Shown: positions 17,532 through 26,401, counted from the first letter of the stretch. The stretch is DNA of 64,000 nucleotides from Falsiroseomonas sp051859025 (GCF_051859025.1 NZ_JBHYGL010000034.1:310001-374000); one strand, 5' to 3'. The notes: generated by a model from the letters alone, not told the origin. Numbers and translations: made by a program.

Positions 17532-18543
17532 CCCGGACCTCGAACTTGGTGGCCTTGCCGAGCGCGCGGCCGCCACCGGCGACCCAATCCGCGACCCAGT
17601 CGATCAGCGTCAGCAGCGGCACGCTGGGATAGCCGAAGCTGGCGAAGGCGCGGGCGGCGTTGGACAGCAGGGCGGTCGGCGCCTCCTCTCCGGCAAACTC
17701 CGGCACGCGGTCCATGCGGCAGCCGAGTTGCTGCGCCAGCCAGCGGATGGAGACGGTCTCCGGCCCCGTCACGTTCAGGATCGGGCAGGTGGCGTCGGCG
17801 CGGGCCAGGGCGCGCAGGGTCCAGGCATTGGCGTCGCCCTGCCAGATGACATTCGCGTGCCCCATGGCCAGCGGCACGGGCGTGCCGTGCCAGACCTTGG
17901 TCGCGATGTCGTGGATCACGCCGTAGCGGCAATCGATGGCGTAGTTCAGCCGGATGCCGAAGCAGGGCGTCCCGCGCGTGGCGGCGGCGTGCTGGAAGGC
18001 GCGTTCGCGGCCGAGGCAGCTCGCGGCATAGTCACCGATGGGGGATGGGGCCGCATCCTCATCCGGCGCGGGGCCGTTCACGGGCCACATCGGCAGGACA
18101 TTGCCGGTGGAGAAGAAGACGATGCGCGATGCCGCCCAGCGCGCCGCCACGCGGGCGGGAAGCTGGACGTTCATGGCCCAGGTCAGCGCCTCGTTCCCCG
18201 TGCTGCCGAATTTCCGCGCCGCCATGAAGATGACGTTGGGCGCATCGGGCAGCGCGGCGAGTGCCGCATCGTCCAGCAATTCGGCGGTGAGGCATTCGAT
18301 GCCCCAGCTTTCCATGCGCTCCCGCAGCCCCGGCTCGCTCCATCGCGCCACGGCGATCACGCGCCGCGCGGGGTCCGCGCGCTTCGCCAAGCGGCAGAGC
18401 GTGGGGCCCATCTTGCCGGCGGCGCCGAGCACCAGGATGTCGCCGGGCACGGTCGCGAGGTCCGCGACCAGCGCGGGGTCCGGGCGGGACATCACGTCTT
18501 CCAGCATCGCCTCATCGGCGATGCGCGCCGGCCAACTGCCCAT
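17518..18543 (-). CDS. NAD-dependent epimerase/dehydratase family protein
   Basis: 341 residues from the ATG at 18543, which has GGGAGGGGA 3-10 nt upstream. The Rossmann fingerprint ILVLGAAGKMGPTLCRLA opens the chain after about 35 residues. An extended-SDR pattern follows: NVIFMAARKFG, RIVFFSTGNVLPMWP in place of the Ser motif, and GDYAASCLGRERAF, where the usual YxxxK has become a YAxxx-type sequence with no Lys at the +4 position. That may reduce or change activity. It is the first gene of the reverse catabolic operon and is divergent from the SMP-30 gene. Confidence 0.85.
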   Translation of the reverse strand: MGSWPARIADEAMLEDVMSRPDPALVADLATVPGDILVLGAAGKMGPTLCRLAKRADPARRVIAVARWSEPGLRERMESWGIECLTAELLDDAALAALPDAPNVIFMAARKFGSTGNEALTWAMNVQLPARVAARWAASRIVFFSTGNVLPMWPVNGPAPDEDAAPSPIGDYAASCLGRERAFQHAAATRGTPCFGIRLNYAIDCRYGVIHDIATKVWHGTPVPLAMGHANVIWQGDANAWTLRALARADATCPILNVTGPETVSIRWLAQQLGCRMDRVPEFAGEEAPTALLSNAARAFASFGYPSVPLLTLIDWVADWVAGGGRALGKATKFEVRDGKF

Positions 18544-18619
18544 GTTCCCCTCCCGCCTCGATCGGGGCAGCATGGGGGGGAGAAGGCCCGGCGCCAAGAT
18601 GCCGAGAGGAGACGCCCCG

Positions 18620-19561
18620 ATGAGCTGGCAGGAAAGCCTGCGCTACCCCGACCCCGCCGTGCGGTCGCTGGATCCCTCCTTCAATCGCCTCCGCCTGCCG
18701 CTGGCCAGCGTGGAGCGGCTGTGGACGGGCAGCCGATGGGGGGAAGGGCCGGTGTGGCTGGGCGACCAGCGCTGCCTGCTGTGGTCCGATATCCCCAACA
18801 ACCGCGTGCTGCGCTGGGAGGAGGAGACGGGCGCCGTCACCCATTTCCGCAAGCCGTCCAACAACGCGAACGGCCATACGCGGGACCGGCAGGGGCGGAT
18901 CGTGGCCTGCGAGCATCTGGGCCGCCGCGTGATCCGGCATGAATATGACGGCAGCATCACCGTCATCGCCGACAGCTACCAGGGCAAGAAGCTGAACAGC
19001 CCGAACGACGTGGTGGTGAAGTCGGATGGCAGCATCTGGTTCACCGACCCGCCCTTCGGCATCGGTGGGTTCTATGAGGGCGAGAAGTTCACGCCGGAAC
19101 ATCCGCACACCAACGTCTATCGGGTGGATGGACAGACCGGTGCCATCACCTGCGTCTGCGACGATGTGGACCATCCCAACGGGTTGGCCTTCAGCCCGGA
19201 TGAGAGCGTGCTCTACGTCGTGGAATCGCGCAGCGATCCGCGCAACATCCTGGCCTATGATGTCAGCGGCGCGACGCTGTCGAACAGGCGCGTCTTCATC
19301 CGTACGGAACCCGGCGAGACGCCGGACGGGTTCCGCGTGGATATCGAGGGAAACCTCTGGTGCGGCTGGGGCATGGGCGGGCCGGGGCTGGATGGGGTGA
19401 AGGTGTTCAACAGCGCCGGTGCCCCCATCGGCTTCATCGACCTGCCGGAGCGCTGCGCGAATCTCTGCTTCGGCGGGCGGCACCGGAACCGTCTGTTCAT
19501 GACGGCGGCGCATTCGCTGTATGCGCTGTACGTGAACACGCAGGGCGTGGCGGGAGGATAA
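18620..19561 (+). CDS. SMP-30/gluconolactonase family protein
   Basis: 313 residues; the ATG at 18620 has GAGAGGAGA about 8 nt upstream. The beta-propeller signatures are plain: WGEGPVWLGDQRCLLWSDIPNNRVLRW with the metal-binding Glu, NANGHTRDRQGRIVACEH, LNSPNDVVVKSDGSIWFTDPPFGI with the conserved Asn-Asp pair, and HPNGLAFSPDESVLYVVES. These enzymes hydrolyse sugar lactones after sugar dehydrogenation. It is transcribed away from the epimerase/oxidoreductase operon, 76 nt from its start, so the two may share promoter control and act in one pathway. Confidence 0.92.
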   Translation: MSWQESLRYPDPAVRSLDPSFNRLRLPLASVERLWTGSRWGEGPVWLGDQRCLLWSDIPNNRVLRWEEETGAVTHFRKPSNNANGHTRDRQGRIVACEHLGRRVIRHEYDGSITVIADSYQGKKLNSPNDVVVKSDGSIWFTDPPFGIGGFYEGEKFTPEHPHTNVYRVDGQTGAITCVCDDVDHPNGLAFSPDESVLYVVESRSDPRNILAYDVSGATLSNRRVFIRTEPGETPDGFRVDIEGNLWCGWGMGGPGLDGVKVFNSAGAPIGFIDLPERCANLCFGGRHRNRLFMTAAHSLYALYVNTQGVAGG

Positions 19562-19649
19562 CAAGCGAGGCTCCGCCCCGGCCTCGAAGCGGGGACGCTA
19601 CGCCGGCGGGCGTGGCGCGCCCCGCCCGGAACCGCGCCGGCGATCGGCG
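19562..19649. other. Convergent intergenic spacer with a weak hairpin
   Basis: This 88-nt gap between the SMP-30 gene and the SelA-like gene holds a 6-bp stem with a 9-nt loop (CGAGGC at 19566-19571, GCCTCG at 19581-19586). No T-run follows. It may act as a weak bidirectional terminator. Confidence 0.35.
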
Positions 19650-20822
19650 TTACAGTGCCGACAGGCACGCCTCTCGTAGCGCGACGCCGAGCGGCACCAG
19701 GTCGCGCTCCGCCAGCGCCAGCGGGTTCACCACCAGCACGCCGTCGCGCAGCCGGCCCTGGCCGACATGGATGTCGCGCCTGCGGAGTTGCGCCTCCGCC
19801 GCGCGGGCCTCGGCGGGGCTGTCCATCGTGATCAGCAGCATCGGCACGGGGCCGTCCGTGATCGTCACGCCGGGCGCATTGCCCAGCGTGGCGCGCACGG
19901 TGTCGAGCCTGGCGCGCAGCCGTGCCGTGCGGGGCGCGTCGCCCTCCGCCACGAAGCGTTGCAGGGCGATGATGAGGCCCACGATCTCCTCCTTCCCCGC
20001 CTTGCAGGGGCGGCCGATGCCGTGGCGCGGCAGGTGCCGGGCCGCGGCGTCGCAGGCGAATTCCGCCGGCAGGGCGAATTGCGCGGCGGGCAGATCGAGG
20101 TCGAGCATCTGCATCAGGGCGGAGGCGACGAGGTCGCGCCGCCCGGCCAGGATGCCACTGGCCTGCGGGCCGCCAATGGCCTTGCCGCCGGAGAAGCAGA
20201 CGAGGTCGGCGCCGGCCTCGAAGAACCGGCGGAGATTGGCGGCGGGGGGAAGCTGCGCGGCGGCGTCCACCATCACGGGGATGCCTGCTGCGTGGGCGAC
20301 GCGGACCACATCCTCCAGCGCCGGTTCCGACCAGGGCTGCGCGACCCAGAGCACGCCGGCCGTGCGGTCGGTGAAGGCGGCGGCGAAATCCTCGGGCTCG
20401 GCATCGCGGATGCCGGCGCCGCTGACGCGATCGGGGATGCCGACTTCGTCGATCCGGCAGCCCGCCCCCGCCAGCGCGCGGTCGTACATGTTGCGGTGAC
20501 TGCGGGCCATCACGAAGCGGTCGCGCTTCATGTCGAAGGGGATGGCGTTCATGACTGCGACATCGAGGCCGGCGGCGCAGGCGGCGGCGCCCAGCAGCAA
20601 GCCGGCGGCGGCACCTGACGTCACGATGCCGGCCTCCGCCCCCGTGGCCTGGCTGATGGCGCGCGACGCCGCGGCCTGGAGGTCCGGCATCTCCACGCAG
20701 CGATCCGCGGCCTCCGCCATCGCGGCGCGAACCTCCGGGTGCATCATGCCGCCGGACAGGCGGGTGTTGGTGCCGGCGGCGTTGATGATGGGCGTGACGC
20801 CGAGGCGTTCGTAGATCGTCAC
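19650..20822 (-). CDS. SelA-like PLP-dependent enzyme (aminotransferase-fold lyase/transferase)
   Basis: 390 residues from a GTG at 20822 whose codon overlaps the glycerol-kinase stop (GTGA). The sequence matches the L-seryl-tRNA(Sec) selenium transferase-related group: YERLGVTPIINAAGTNTRLSGG at the N terminus, GAEAGIVTSGAAAGLLLGAAA around the phosphate site, PVMVDAAAQLPP with the PLP-binding Asp, and CFSGGKAIGGPQASG with the Schiff-base Lys. True SelA is longer and partners selB and a tRNA(Sec), none seen here, so this is more likely a DgaE-like ammonia-lyase or similar. Substrate unknown. Confidence 0.87.
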   Translation of the reverse strand: MTIYERLGVTPIINAAGTNTRLSGGMMHPEVRAAMAEAADRCVEMPDLQAAASRAISQATGAEAGIVTSGAAAGLLLGAAACAAGLDVAVMNAIPFDMKRDRFVMARSHRNMYDRALAGAGCRIDEVGIPDRVSGAGIRDAEPEDFAAAFTDRTAGVLWVAQPWSEPALEDVVRVAHAAGIPVMVDAAAQLPPAANLRRFFEAGADLVCFSGGKAIGGPQASGILAGRRDLVASALMQMLDLDLPAAQFALPAEFACDAAARHLPRHGIGRPCKAGKEEIVGLIIALQRFVAEGDAPRTARLRARLDTVRATLGNAPGVTITDGPVPMLLITMDSPAEARAAEAQLRRRDIHVGQGRLRDGVLVVNPLALAERDLVPLGVALREACLSAL

Positions 20823-22309
20823 TTCGTGAGAACCCGCTGCACGGCGCCCTGCCATCCCGCATGCAGGGCATCGGCCTCCGCCCGGGCCATGCGGGGGCTG
20901 AAGCGGCGTTCCAGCCGCCAATGCGCCACCGCCGGGCCGGGGGGCGGTAGCAGCCCGGCCTGGAGGCCTGCGAGGTAGGCGGCGCCGAGCGCCGTCGTCT
21001 CCTGCACCTCCGGCCGGTCCACGGGGGCGCCGAGCAGATCGGCCAGGAACTGCATCGTCCAGTCGGAAGCGGTCATGCCGCCATCGACGCGCAGCACGGG
21101 CTGCCCCTCGGCGCCCCAATCGGCGCGCATGGCCTCCACCAGGTCCCGCGTTTGGAAGGCGACGGATTCCAGGGCGGCGCGGGCGATCTCGGCGGGGCCG
21201 GTGCCGCGCGTCAGGCCGAGGATGGCGCCGCGCGCATCGGCATCCCAATGCGGCGCGCCGAGGCCGACGAAGGCAGGCACGAAATGCACGCGCTGGGCGG
21301 GGTCCGCCTGGGCGGCGAGGGTGCCGCTCTCCGCGGCGTCCGCGATGATGCGCAAGCCGTCGCGCAGCCATTGCACGGCGGCGCCGGCGATGAAGATCGC
21401 GCCCTCCAGCGCATAGGTGCGGCGACCATTGAGTTGCCAGGCCAGCGTGGTCAGCAGGCGGTTGTTCGATTCCACCGCGGCATCGCCGGTGTTCAACAGA
21501 AGAAAACAGCCGGTGCCGTAGGTGGATTTCACCATGCCGGGCTCGAAGCAGGCCTGGCCGAGCATCGCCGCGTGCTGGTCGCCCGCCATGCCGCGGATCG
21601 GCACGGCGGCGTCGAGCAGGCCGGGGGCGGTGGTGCCGAATTCGGCGGCGCAGTCGCGGACCTCCGGCAGCACGGCGCGGGGGATGCGGAACAGGCGGAG
21701 CAGATCGTCGTCCCAGTCGCCGGCGCGGATGTCGAACAGCATGGTCCGCGCCGCGTTGGTGGCGTCCGTCGCGTGCACCCGCCCGCCCGTCAGGCGCCAC
21801 AGCAGGAAGGAATCCACGGTGCCGAAGGCGAGGTCCCCGCGTTCCGCCGCCGCGCGCGCGCCCGACACATTGTCCAGCAGCCAGGCGAGCTTGGTGGCGG
21901 AGAAATAAGGGTCGCACAGCAGCCCCGTCCGCGCCGTCACCAGCGGCGCCGCGCCACGATCGACCAGCGCGGCGCAATCCGCCGCCGTGCGCCGGTCCTG
22001 CCAGACGATGGCGCGCGCGATGGCGCGGCCGCTGGCGCGGTCCCAGAGCAGCGTCGTCTCCCGCTGGTTGGTGATGCCGATGCCGGCGAGCTGCCGGGCC
22101 TGCGCCCCGCCCCGCGCCAGGGCCTCGCGCATGGTGGCCAGGGTGGCGGCCCAGATGTCCTCCGGCTCATGCTCCACCCAGCCCGGGGACGGGTAGTGCT
22201 GCGGCAGGGCCTGCTGCGCCACGGCGCGCGGCGCCAGGTCGGCGCCGTGCAGGATGCTGCGGGTGGAGGTGGTGCCCTGGTCGATGGCCAGGAGCAGGGC
22301 TTCGGTCAT
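20819..22309 (-). CDS. glpK: Glycerol kinase
   Basis: 496 residues, the standard length. Start at 22309 has AAGGA upstream and overlaps the previous stop (ATGA). The FGGY-kinase features are all visible: LLAIDQGTTSTRSILH phosphate-1 loop, GITNQRETTLLWDRASG, AIVWQDRRTA, DPYFSATKLAWLLDNV, MAGDQHAAMLGQACFEPGMVKSTYGTGCFLLLNTG and DGGMTASDWTMQFLADLLGAPVDRPE. It makes glycerol-3-phosphate in the cytoplasm. No glpF, glpD or glpR is nearby; instead the gene is coupled to a membrane protein of a Pel-like locus upstream and the SelA-like gene downstream. A related polyol kinase cannot be excluded. Confidence 0.93.
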   Translation of the reverse strand: MTEALLLAIDQGTTSTRSILHGADLAPRAVAQQALPQHYPSPGWVEHEPEDIWAATLATMREALARGGAQARQLAGIGITNQRETTLLWDRASGRAIARAIVWQDRRTAADCAALVDRGAAPLVTARTGLLCDPYFSATKLAWLLDNVSGARAAAERGDLAFGTVDSFLLWRLTGGRVHATDATNAARTMLFDIRAGDWDDDLLRLFRIPRAVLPEVRDCAAEFGTTAPGLLDAAVPIRGMAGDQHAAMLGQACFEPGMVKSTYGTGCFLLLNTGDAAVESNNRLLTTLAWQLNGRRTYALEGAIFIAGAAVQWLRDGLRIIADAAESGTLAAQADPAQRVHFVPAFVGLGAPHWDADARGAILGLTRGTGPAEIARAALESVAFQTRDLVEAMRADWGAEGQPVLRVDGGMTASDWTMQFLADLLGAPVDRPEVQETTALGAAYLAGLQAGLLPPPGPAVAHWRLERRFSPRMARAEADALHAGWQGAVQRVLTK

Positions 22310-23352
22310 GGCGTATCCTTCGGCAGGCGGGCCACCAGCCAGGCCGCGAGGGCCGTCGCGGCCAGCGGGGCCAGCAGCATCCCGATCGTGGCATCGATGG
22401 CGCTGGCCAGGGCGGCGAGCAAGGCGGAGAGCAGCGCGGCCAGCGCGGCGCGGCCGAAGGCGCCGGCGGCCAGCAGCACGGCCAGCAGCGCGGCGAAGAC
22501 CGGCAGGAAGGCGGCGCCGAGCAGCGCGGCGCGGAAGGCGGCCAGTTGCTCCGCCGGCATCAGCCCGGCGGCCACGGGCGCACCCTCCGCCGCCAGGGCC
22601 AGCACCACCACCAGCGTCTGCAGGGCCAGCAGCAGGGTGGCCAGGCGCAGCGGCGGCAGCCGCCATGGGCGGGTCATGCCGCCCAGCGCGGCCACCAGCC
22701 CCAGGCCGGGCACGGCCACCAGGGGCGCCAATGCAAGCGCGGCGGCCGGGCCATCCCGCAGCAGCGCCGTCCCCGGCCCCGCCAACACAGCCAGCGCCAT
22801 GGCGATGCCGGCCAGCGCCGGGCCGGTGCCCGCGCGCAGCTTCACGGGGGCGAAGGCACCAGCTGCCAGGCCGGGCAGCGCGGCCAGGACCGCGCCCAGG
22901 CCCAGCGCCAGCAGGCCCGTCGCCGGCCCCGTCCCCGCCGCCACGCAGGCCAGCGCCGCCGCGGCGCCGACCGCGCCGGGCACCAACAGCGAGGCACCAT
23001 TGATCCGGGCCGCCACCAGCCCGACCCAGGCCGCCACCAGCGCCGCGGCGGCCAGCGCGCCGGCCCCGGCCAGGGGAAGGCTCGCACCATCCGCCAGCAG
23101 CAGGGCCATCGCCGCCAGCGCGCCGGCCAGGGCCGCGATGCCCACCGGCCCCGCCACCGCCCCCCGGAACACCGCCAGCATCGCCGCCGGCGCACCAGCC
23201 AGGACGGAGGCGGCGATGACAGGCCCGAGCAGCGCGCCCCAATCGGCCGCCCCGGGGCTGCCCGAAAGCCGCAGCAGCGCGCCCCCCAGCCCCAATGCCA
23301 GCAGGGGGCCGAGCCAGGCACCGGCCGCGACCATGCCCGCGCCGGGCCTCAT
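22306..23352 (-). CDS. Polytopic membrane protein, possibly a reduced PelG-like protein
   Basis: 348 residues, Ala/Leu/Gly-rich, with about 10-11 hydrophobic segments and few loops. The start is set by an ATGA overlap with the pelE-like stop, and its own stop overlaps the glpK start the same way. Position after pelD- and pelE-like genes is where a Wzx/MATE-type PelG might be found, and the C terminus has a comparable LRRAAL-type helix pattern (AFGRAALAALLSALLAALAS). PelG is about 450 residues, so this would be shortened. Low sequence complexity makes the assignment weak; it may be unrelated. Confidence 0.6.
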   Translation of the reverse strand: MRPGAGMVAAGAWLGPLLALGLGGALLRLSGSPGAADWGALLGPVIAASVLAGAPAAMLAVFRGAVAGPVGIAALAGALAAMALLLADGASLPLAGAGALAAAALVAAWVGLVAARINGASLLVPGAVGAAAALACVAAGTGPATGLLALGLGAVLAALPGLAAGAFAPVKLRAGTGPALAGIAMALAVLAGPGTALLRDGPAAALALAPLVAVPGLGLVAALGGMTRPWRLPPLRLATLLLALQTLVVVLALAAEGAPVAAGLMPAEQLAAFRAALLGAAFLPVFAALLAVLLAAGAFGRAALAALLSALLAALASAIDATIGMLLAPLAATALAAWLVARLPKDTP

Positions 23353-24521
23353 CCGCGCCATTCCCCCCAGCCGGGCCCGGCCGTTTCCGTCAGCCAGAGG
23401 CGCCATGGCGCGGCCAGCGCGCCGACGCCCAATGCCTCCTCCTCCAGCACCGGGCGCCAGCGCGTGACCAGCGCATCCATCGCGGCGTAGTCGCGCAGGC
23501 GGAACAGGCATTCGGCCAGCCAGCCGATCACCGCGGGGGTGGCGACTCCGCGGGCCAGGGCGGATTCCAGCGCCAGGCGCGCGGCGGCCAGATCCCCCAG
23601 CGCCAACAGGTCACGCCCCAGCGCGGCCTGCGCCTCCGCATCCTCCGGCAGCGCCTCCCCCAGCGCCTGCCACAGCCCCGCGGCTTCGGCGCGGCAGGCA
23701 TCGGCGCGGGCGGGGTCCAGCAGGCCGGAGAAGGCGGCGCGGTCCAGGTGACGGGCCAGCGCGCGCCGATCGGCCAGGCGGCCAGCGCGGGCCGCGGCGC
23801 GCAGCGTTTCCGCCCGCGCCAGCAGGCGGCGTTCCACGGCGGGGCGGACCTGTTCGGCGCGGTCGCGCACCGCTGCATCGGGATCGCCAAGCGCCACGCG
23901 CAGCAGCGCCTCCCCCCCCGGCCGCAGCGCATCCTGCGCGATGTCCAGCGCGCGGGCCTTCTGGGGCGCCGTACCCCAGTGCAGCACATCGCCCAGCGCC
24001 TCCACCAGCAGGCCATCCGGCACGCCGGGGGCGGCGGCGATGGCGGCGAGGCGGGCTTCGAGTGGATCCTCCGGCGGCGGCCCCGCCGGCAGGCGGAAGC
24101 CGCGCGGCGCGCCCATCGCCACGGCCAGCAGCCCCCCCAGCGCCGCCAGCGGGCCGAGCGCGGGCAGAAGCGCCATGGTCACGCGCAGCACCGCGCCGGG
24201 CCAGCCGGCGGGTGGGGGATCCAGCCGCCGCACCAGCAGCAGGGCCAGGCAGACCGGGATGTGCAGCAGCAGCGCGCCGGCCAGCCAGCCCAGCAGCAGC
24301 GCGGTGGCCACCAGCGATTGCGCCAGCGCGATGCCCAGCAGGACCAGGAGGGCCGATTCCTCACCGCGGGAGGAAGCGGCGCGCGCCACCAGGCGGGGCA
24401 TCAGGCGGCGATCGGCGCCGCAGCGTTCCGCCGGCTGCCCGTCATCCACCCTCGGCTCGGCCCTCGGCTCCCCACTCGCCCCCCCCCTCGGCCGGCGTGG
24501 CATGACGCGCCTATCGGCCAT
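23349..24521 (-). CDS. pelE: PelE-like protein (two-helix membrane anchor plus TPR/HEAT-like repeats)
   Basis: 390 residues. Start at 24521 (another ATG at 24503 is possible). After a basic leader come hydrophobic segments (ALLVLLGIALAQSLVATALLLGWLAGALLLHIPVCLALLLV and ALLPALGPLAALGGLLAVAMG). The soluble part has the PelE pattern: GDVLHWGTAPQKARALDIA, LLRVALGDPDAAVRDRAEQ, and tetratricopeptide-like LWQALGEALPEDAEAQAALGRDLLALGDLAAARLALESAL. In Pseudomonas PelE sits in the inner membrane with PelD, PelF and PelG. It lies 5 nt after the pelD-like gene. No PelF-type glycosyltransferase follows. Confidence 0.75.
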   Translation of the reverse strand: MADRRVMPRRPRGGASGEPRAEPRVDDGQPAERCGADRRLMPRLVARAASSRGEESALLVLLGIALAQSLVATALLLGWLAGALLLHIPVCLALLLVRRLDPPPAGWPGAVLRVTMALLPALGPLAALGGLLAVAMGAPRGFRLPAGPPPEDPLEARLAAIAAAPGVPDGLLVEALGDVLHWGTAPQKARALDIAQDALRPGGEALLRVALGDPDAAVRDRAEQVRPAVERRLLARAETLRAAARAGRLADRRALARHLDRAAFSGLLDPARADACRAEAAGLWQALGEALPEDAEAQAALGRDLLALGDLAAARLALESALARGVATPAVIGWLAECLFRLRDYAAMDALVTRWRPVLEEEALGVGALAAPWRLWLTETAGPGWGEWRG

Positions 24522-24526
24522 GGGAA

Positions 24527-26401
24527 TCAGCCACGCGCGGTGCCGGCCTGGTTAAGCTGCGCGACGCCGACGATCACCTGCTGCGTCGCGGCGGGCGCGC
24601 GGTCGGCCAGCAGGGCACGGAGCCGGGCGGCGGCGATCTCCGCCCCCCCCAGCCCGGCGGCGGGCAGCAGGACGGAGAGGCGGCGTTCATCGAGCCGCGC
24701 CTCCACAATCACGTCGGAGCCGCGGAAGGCCTCCGCCATGGCGGCGCGCGTCGCCTCCATCGCCGCGGCGGCGCGGGGGCCGGCGGGGATCTGGGCGGAG
24801 AGCAGCGCCAGGTCGAAGCCGACGCGGCGGGCCAGGGTGGCCATGGCGGCGATGGCGCGGGCCGCGTCATCCCCGGACACCATCACGCCGCCGCCCGGCA
24901 GCGCACCGCCGGCCGCGGCGGCGGCGGCATCGGCGGCCTCCCGCGCCCGGGCATCGGCCAGCGCGGCGCCCAGCCAGCCGGCCGCCGCTTCCAGCGCCGC
25001 CACCGTGTCCACCGCCAGCTCCGCGAAGCCGATATCCTCCACCTTGACCATGCCGAGCATCAGCCCGTCCCAGGGGGAGAGCACGGGGGCGGCCAGGATC
25101 CCCTCCCCCGCCATCGCCAGGCGGTCCGAGGGGCGGGTGACGACGAGGGCGCCACGGCCGCGCTCCATCGCATCCACCAGCGGGCCGCGCAGGAAATGGT
25201 GGGACAGCGCGGCATCGGCGGGCCAGCCCTCCGACGCCACCAGGTGCAGCGTGCGGTCCTCCGCCAGCCAGAAGGAACAGGCGGTGCAGCCGGTGGCGGC
25301 GCGCAGCAGGCCGGTGGCGCCGCGGATCACGCCCTCCGTCCCATGGCCGAGGGCGCGCGAAGCCTCGAACACCGCCGTCGCGGCCTGCAGGCGGGCGCCA
25401 AGCCGGGCATCGAGTTCCAGCGCGCGGGCGGCCAGGCGGTCATTCGATTCGGCGATGGCCGCGCGGTCCAGCAGCGCGCCGGCGGCGGCCTGGTCCGCGG
25501 CCTCCGCCCGCTGCCGGGCGCGGTCGGTGAAGAAGCCCACCAGCGCCGCGGCGCAGGGCCAGGCCAGGGGTTCCACCCAGGCATTGGCGGTCCAGGCCTC
25601 GCTCGACAGCGCGATGCCGATGCGCAGCAGCCCGGCGGTGAGCGCGATGGCGACGCCCGGCACCAGGCCATGCCGCGCCGCGACGTAGAGCACCGGCAGC
25701 GCGAAGGGGGAGACGGGCCAGCCGCCGAAGCCGTTGCCCCGCATCGCGAGGTCCAGCAGCAGCAGCGCCACCAGCGCGCCGAAGCCTTCCAGCAGGGGAC
25801 GGAGCGGCAGGTCCGCGCCGCCGGCGGCGCGGGGCGCGGGCGGGGGCTGGTCGGCGGCGGGATCGGGATCAGGCTCGGGGGCCGGTGCGGCACGGTCCGC
25901 CTTGCCGCCCTGGGTCTTTCCCCCAAGGGCCCGGAGCCGGTCCGCCGCTTCCTCCGCCGGCTTCGGCGCGCGGGACCAGGGCAGGCGCCGGCGGGTTGCA
26001 GCCTCGGGTGCCGCCGGGGGTGCCGTTGGGGGAACCGCCGGGGGAGCCGCCGCTGCGGTCGCGGCGGAGTCCGGCGCCCGCGCGGGGCGCGGGGGGGGTG
26101 CGGGGGTTTCCGGCGGTGGGGCCTGGCGGGGGGAGGGTTCGGGGCGGATCAGCGGCGTGGCGCGCGGCGGCGGCGTGGTGGCGGCGTTGCGGGCGGGCAC
26201 GGGGGAACCCGCGCCCTCCAGCCCCGCCATCGCGGCATGGGCGGCCCAGGGATCGGCGCCGGACAGCTTGCCGCGTGGCGCCATGACGGGTTCCGCCATC
26301 GGCGGCGCGACCGGGTCCGTCCGCAGCAGGCCCGGGCGGGGTTCCGGCGCGGCGGCGGGGCGGGGCCGCGCCGACTGGGGCGGGGCCTCCTCCGCGCTCA
26401 T
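24527..26401 (-). CDS. pelD: PelD-like c-di-GMP receptor (TM-GAF-degenerate GGDEF)
   Basis: 624 residues from 26401 (ATG at 26443 is an alternative); PelD is about 455, the difference being a Pro/Ala-rich, probably disordered N-terminal region of roughly 210 residues. Next come four membrane segments (from LPLRPLLEGFGALVALLLLDLAM to PLAWPCAAALVGFFTD), a short coiled stretch, a GAF-like domain (TGLLRAATGCTACSFWLAEDRTLHLVASEGWP) and a C-terminal GGDEF-like domain. There the I-site RxxD is intact (RGSD, residues 560-563) while the GGDEF signature five residues later is RLDER. This is the hallmark of a c-di-GMP receptor without cyclase activity, as in PelD, which activates Pel polysaccharide synthesis. 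Confidence 0.8.
   Translation of the reverse strand: MSAEEAPPQSARPRPAAAPEPRPGLLRTDPVAPPMAEPVMAPRGKLSGADPWAAHAAMAGLEGAGSPVPARNAATTPPPRATPLIRPEPSPRQAPPPETPAPPPRPARAPDSAATAAAAPPAVPPTAPPAAPEAATRRRLPWSRAPKPAEEAADRLRALGGKTQGGKADRAAPAPEPDPDPAADQPPPAPRAAGGADLPLRPLLEGFGALVALLLLDLAMRGNGFGGWPVSPFALPVLYVAARHGLVPGVAIALTAGLLRIGIALSSEAWTANAWVEPLAWPCAAALVGFFTDRARQRAEAADQAAAGALLDRAAIAESNDRLAARALELDARLGARLQAATAVFEASRALGHGTEGVIRGATGLLRAATGCTACSFWLAEDRTLHLVASEGWPADAALSHHFLRGPLVDAMERGRGALVVTRPSDRLAMAGEGILAAPVLSPWDGLMLGMVKVEDIGFAELAVDTVAALEAAAGWLGAALADARAREAADAAAAAAGGALPGGGVMVSGDDAARAIAAMATLARRVGFDLALLSAQIPAGPRAAAAMEATRAAMAEAFRGSDVIVEARLDERRLSVLLPAAGLGGAEIAAARLRALLADRAPAATQQVIVGVAQLNQAGTARG

Noticed and set aside
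19650..20822. Selenocysteine synthase (SelA) proper
   Set aside because: The protein is about 70 residues shorter than SelA, and no selB, selD or tRNA(Sec) is visible, so it is placed in the wider SelA-like PLP group.
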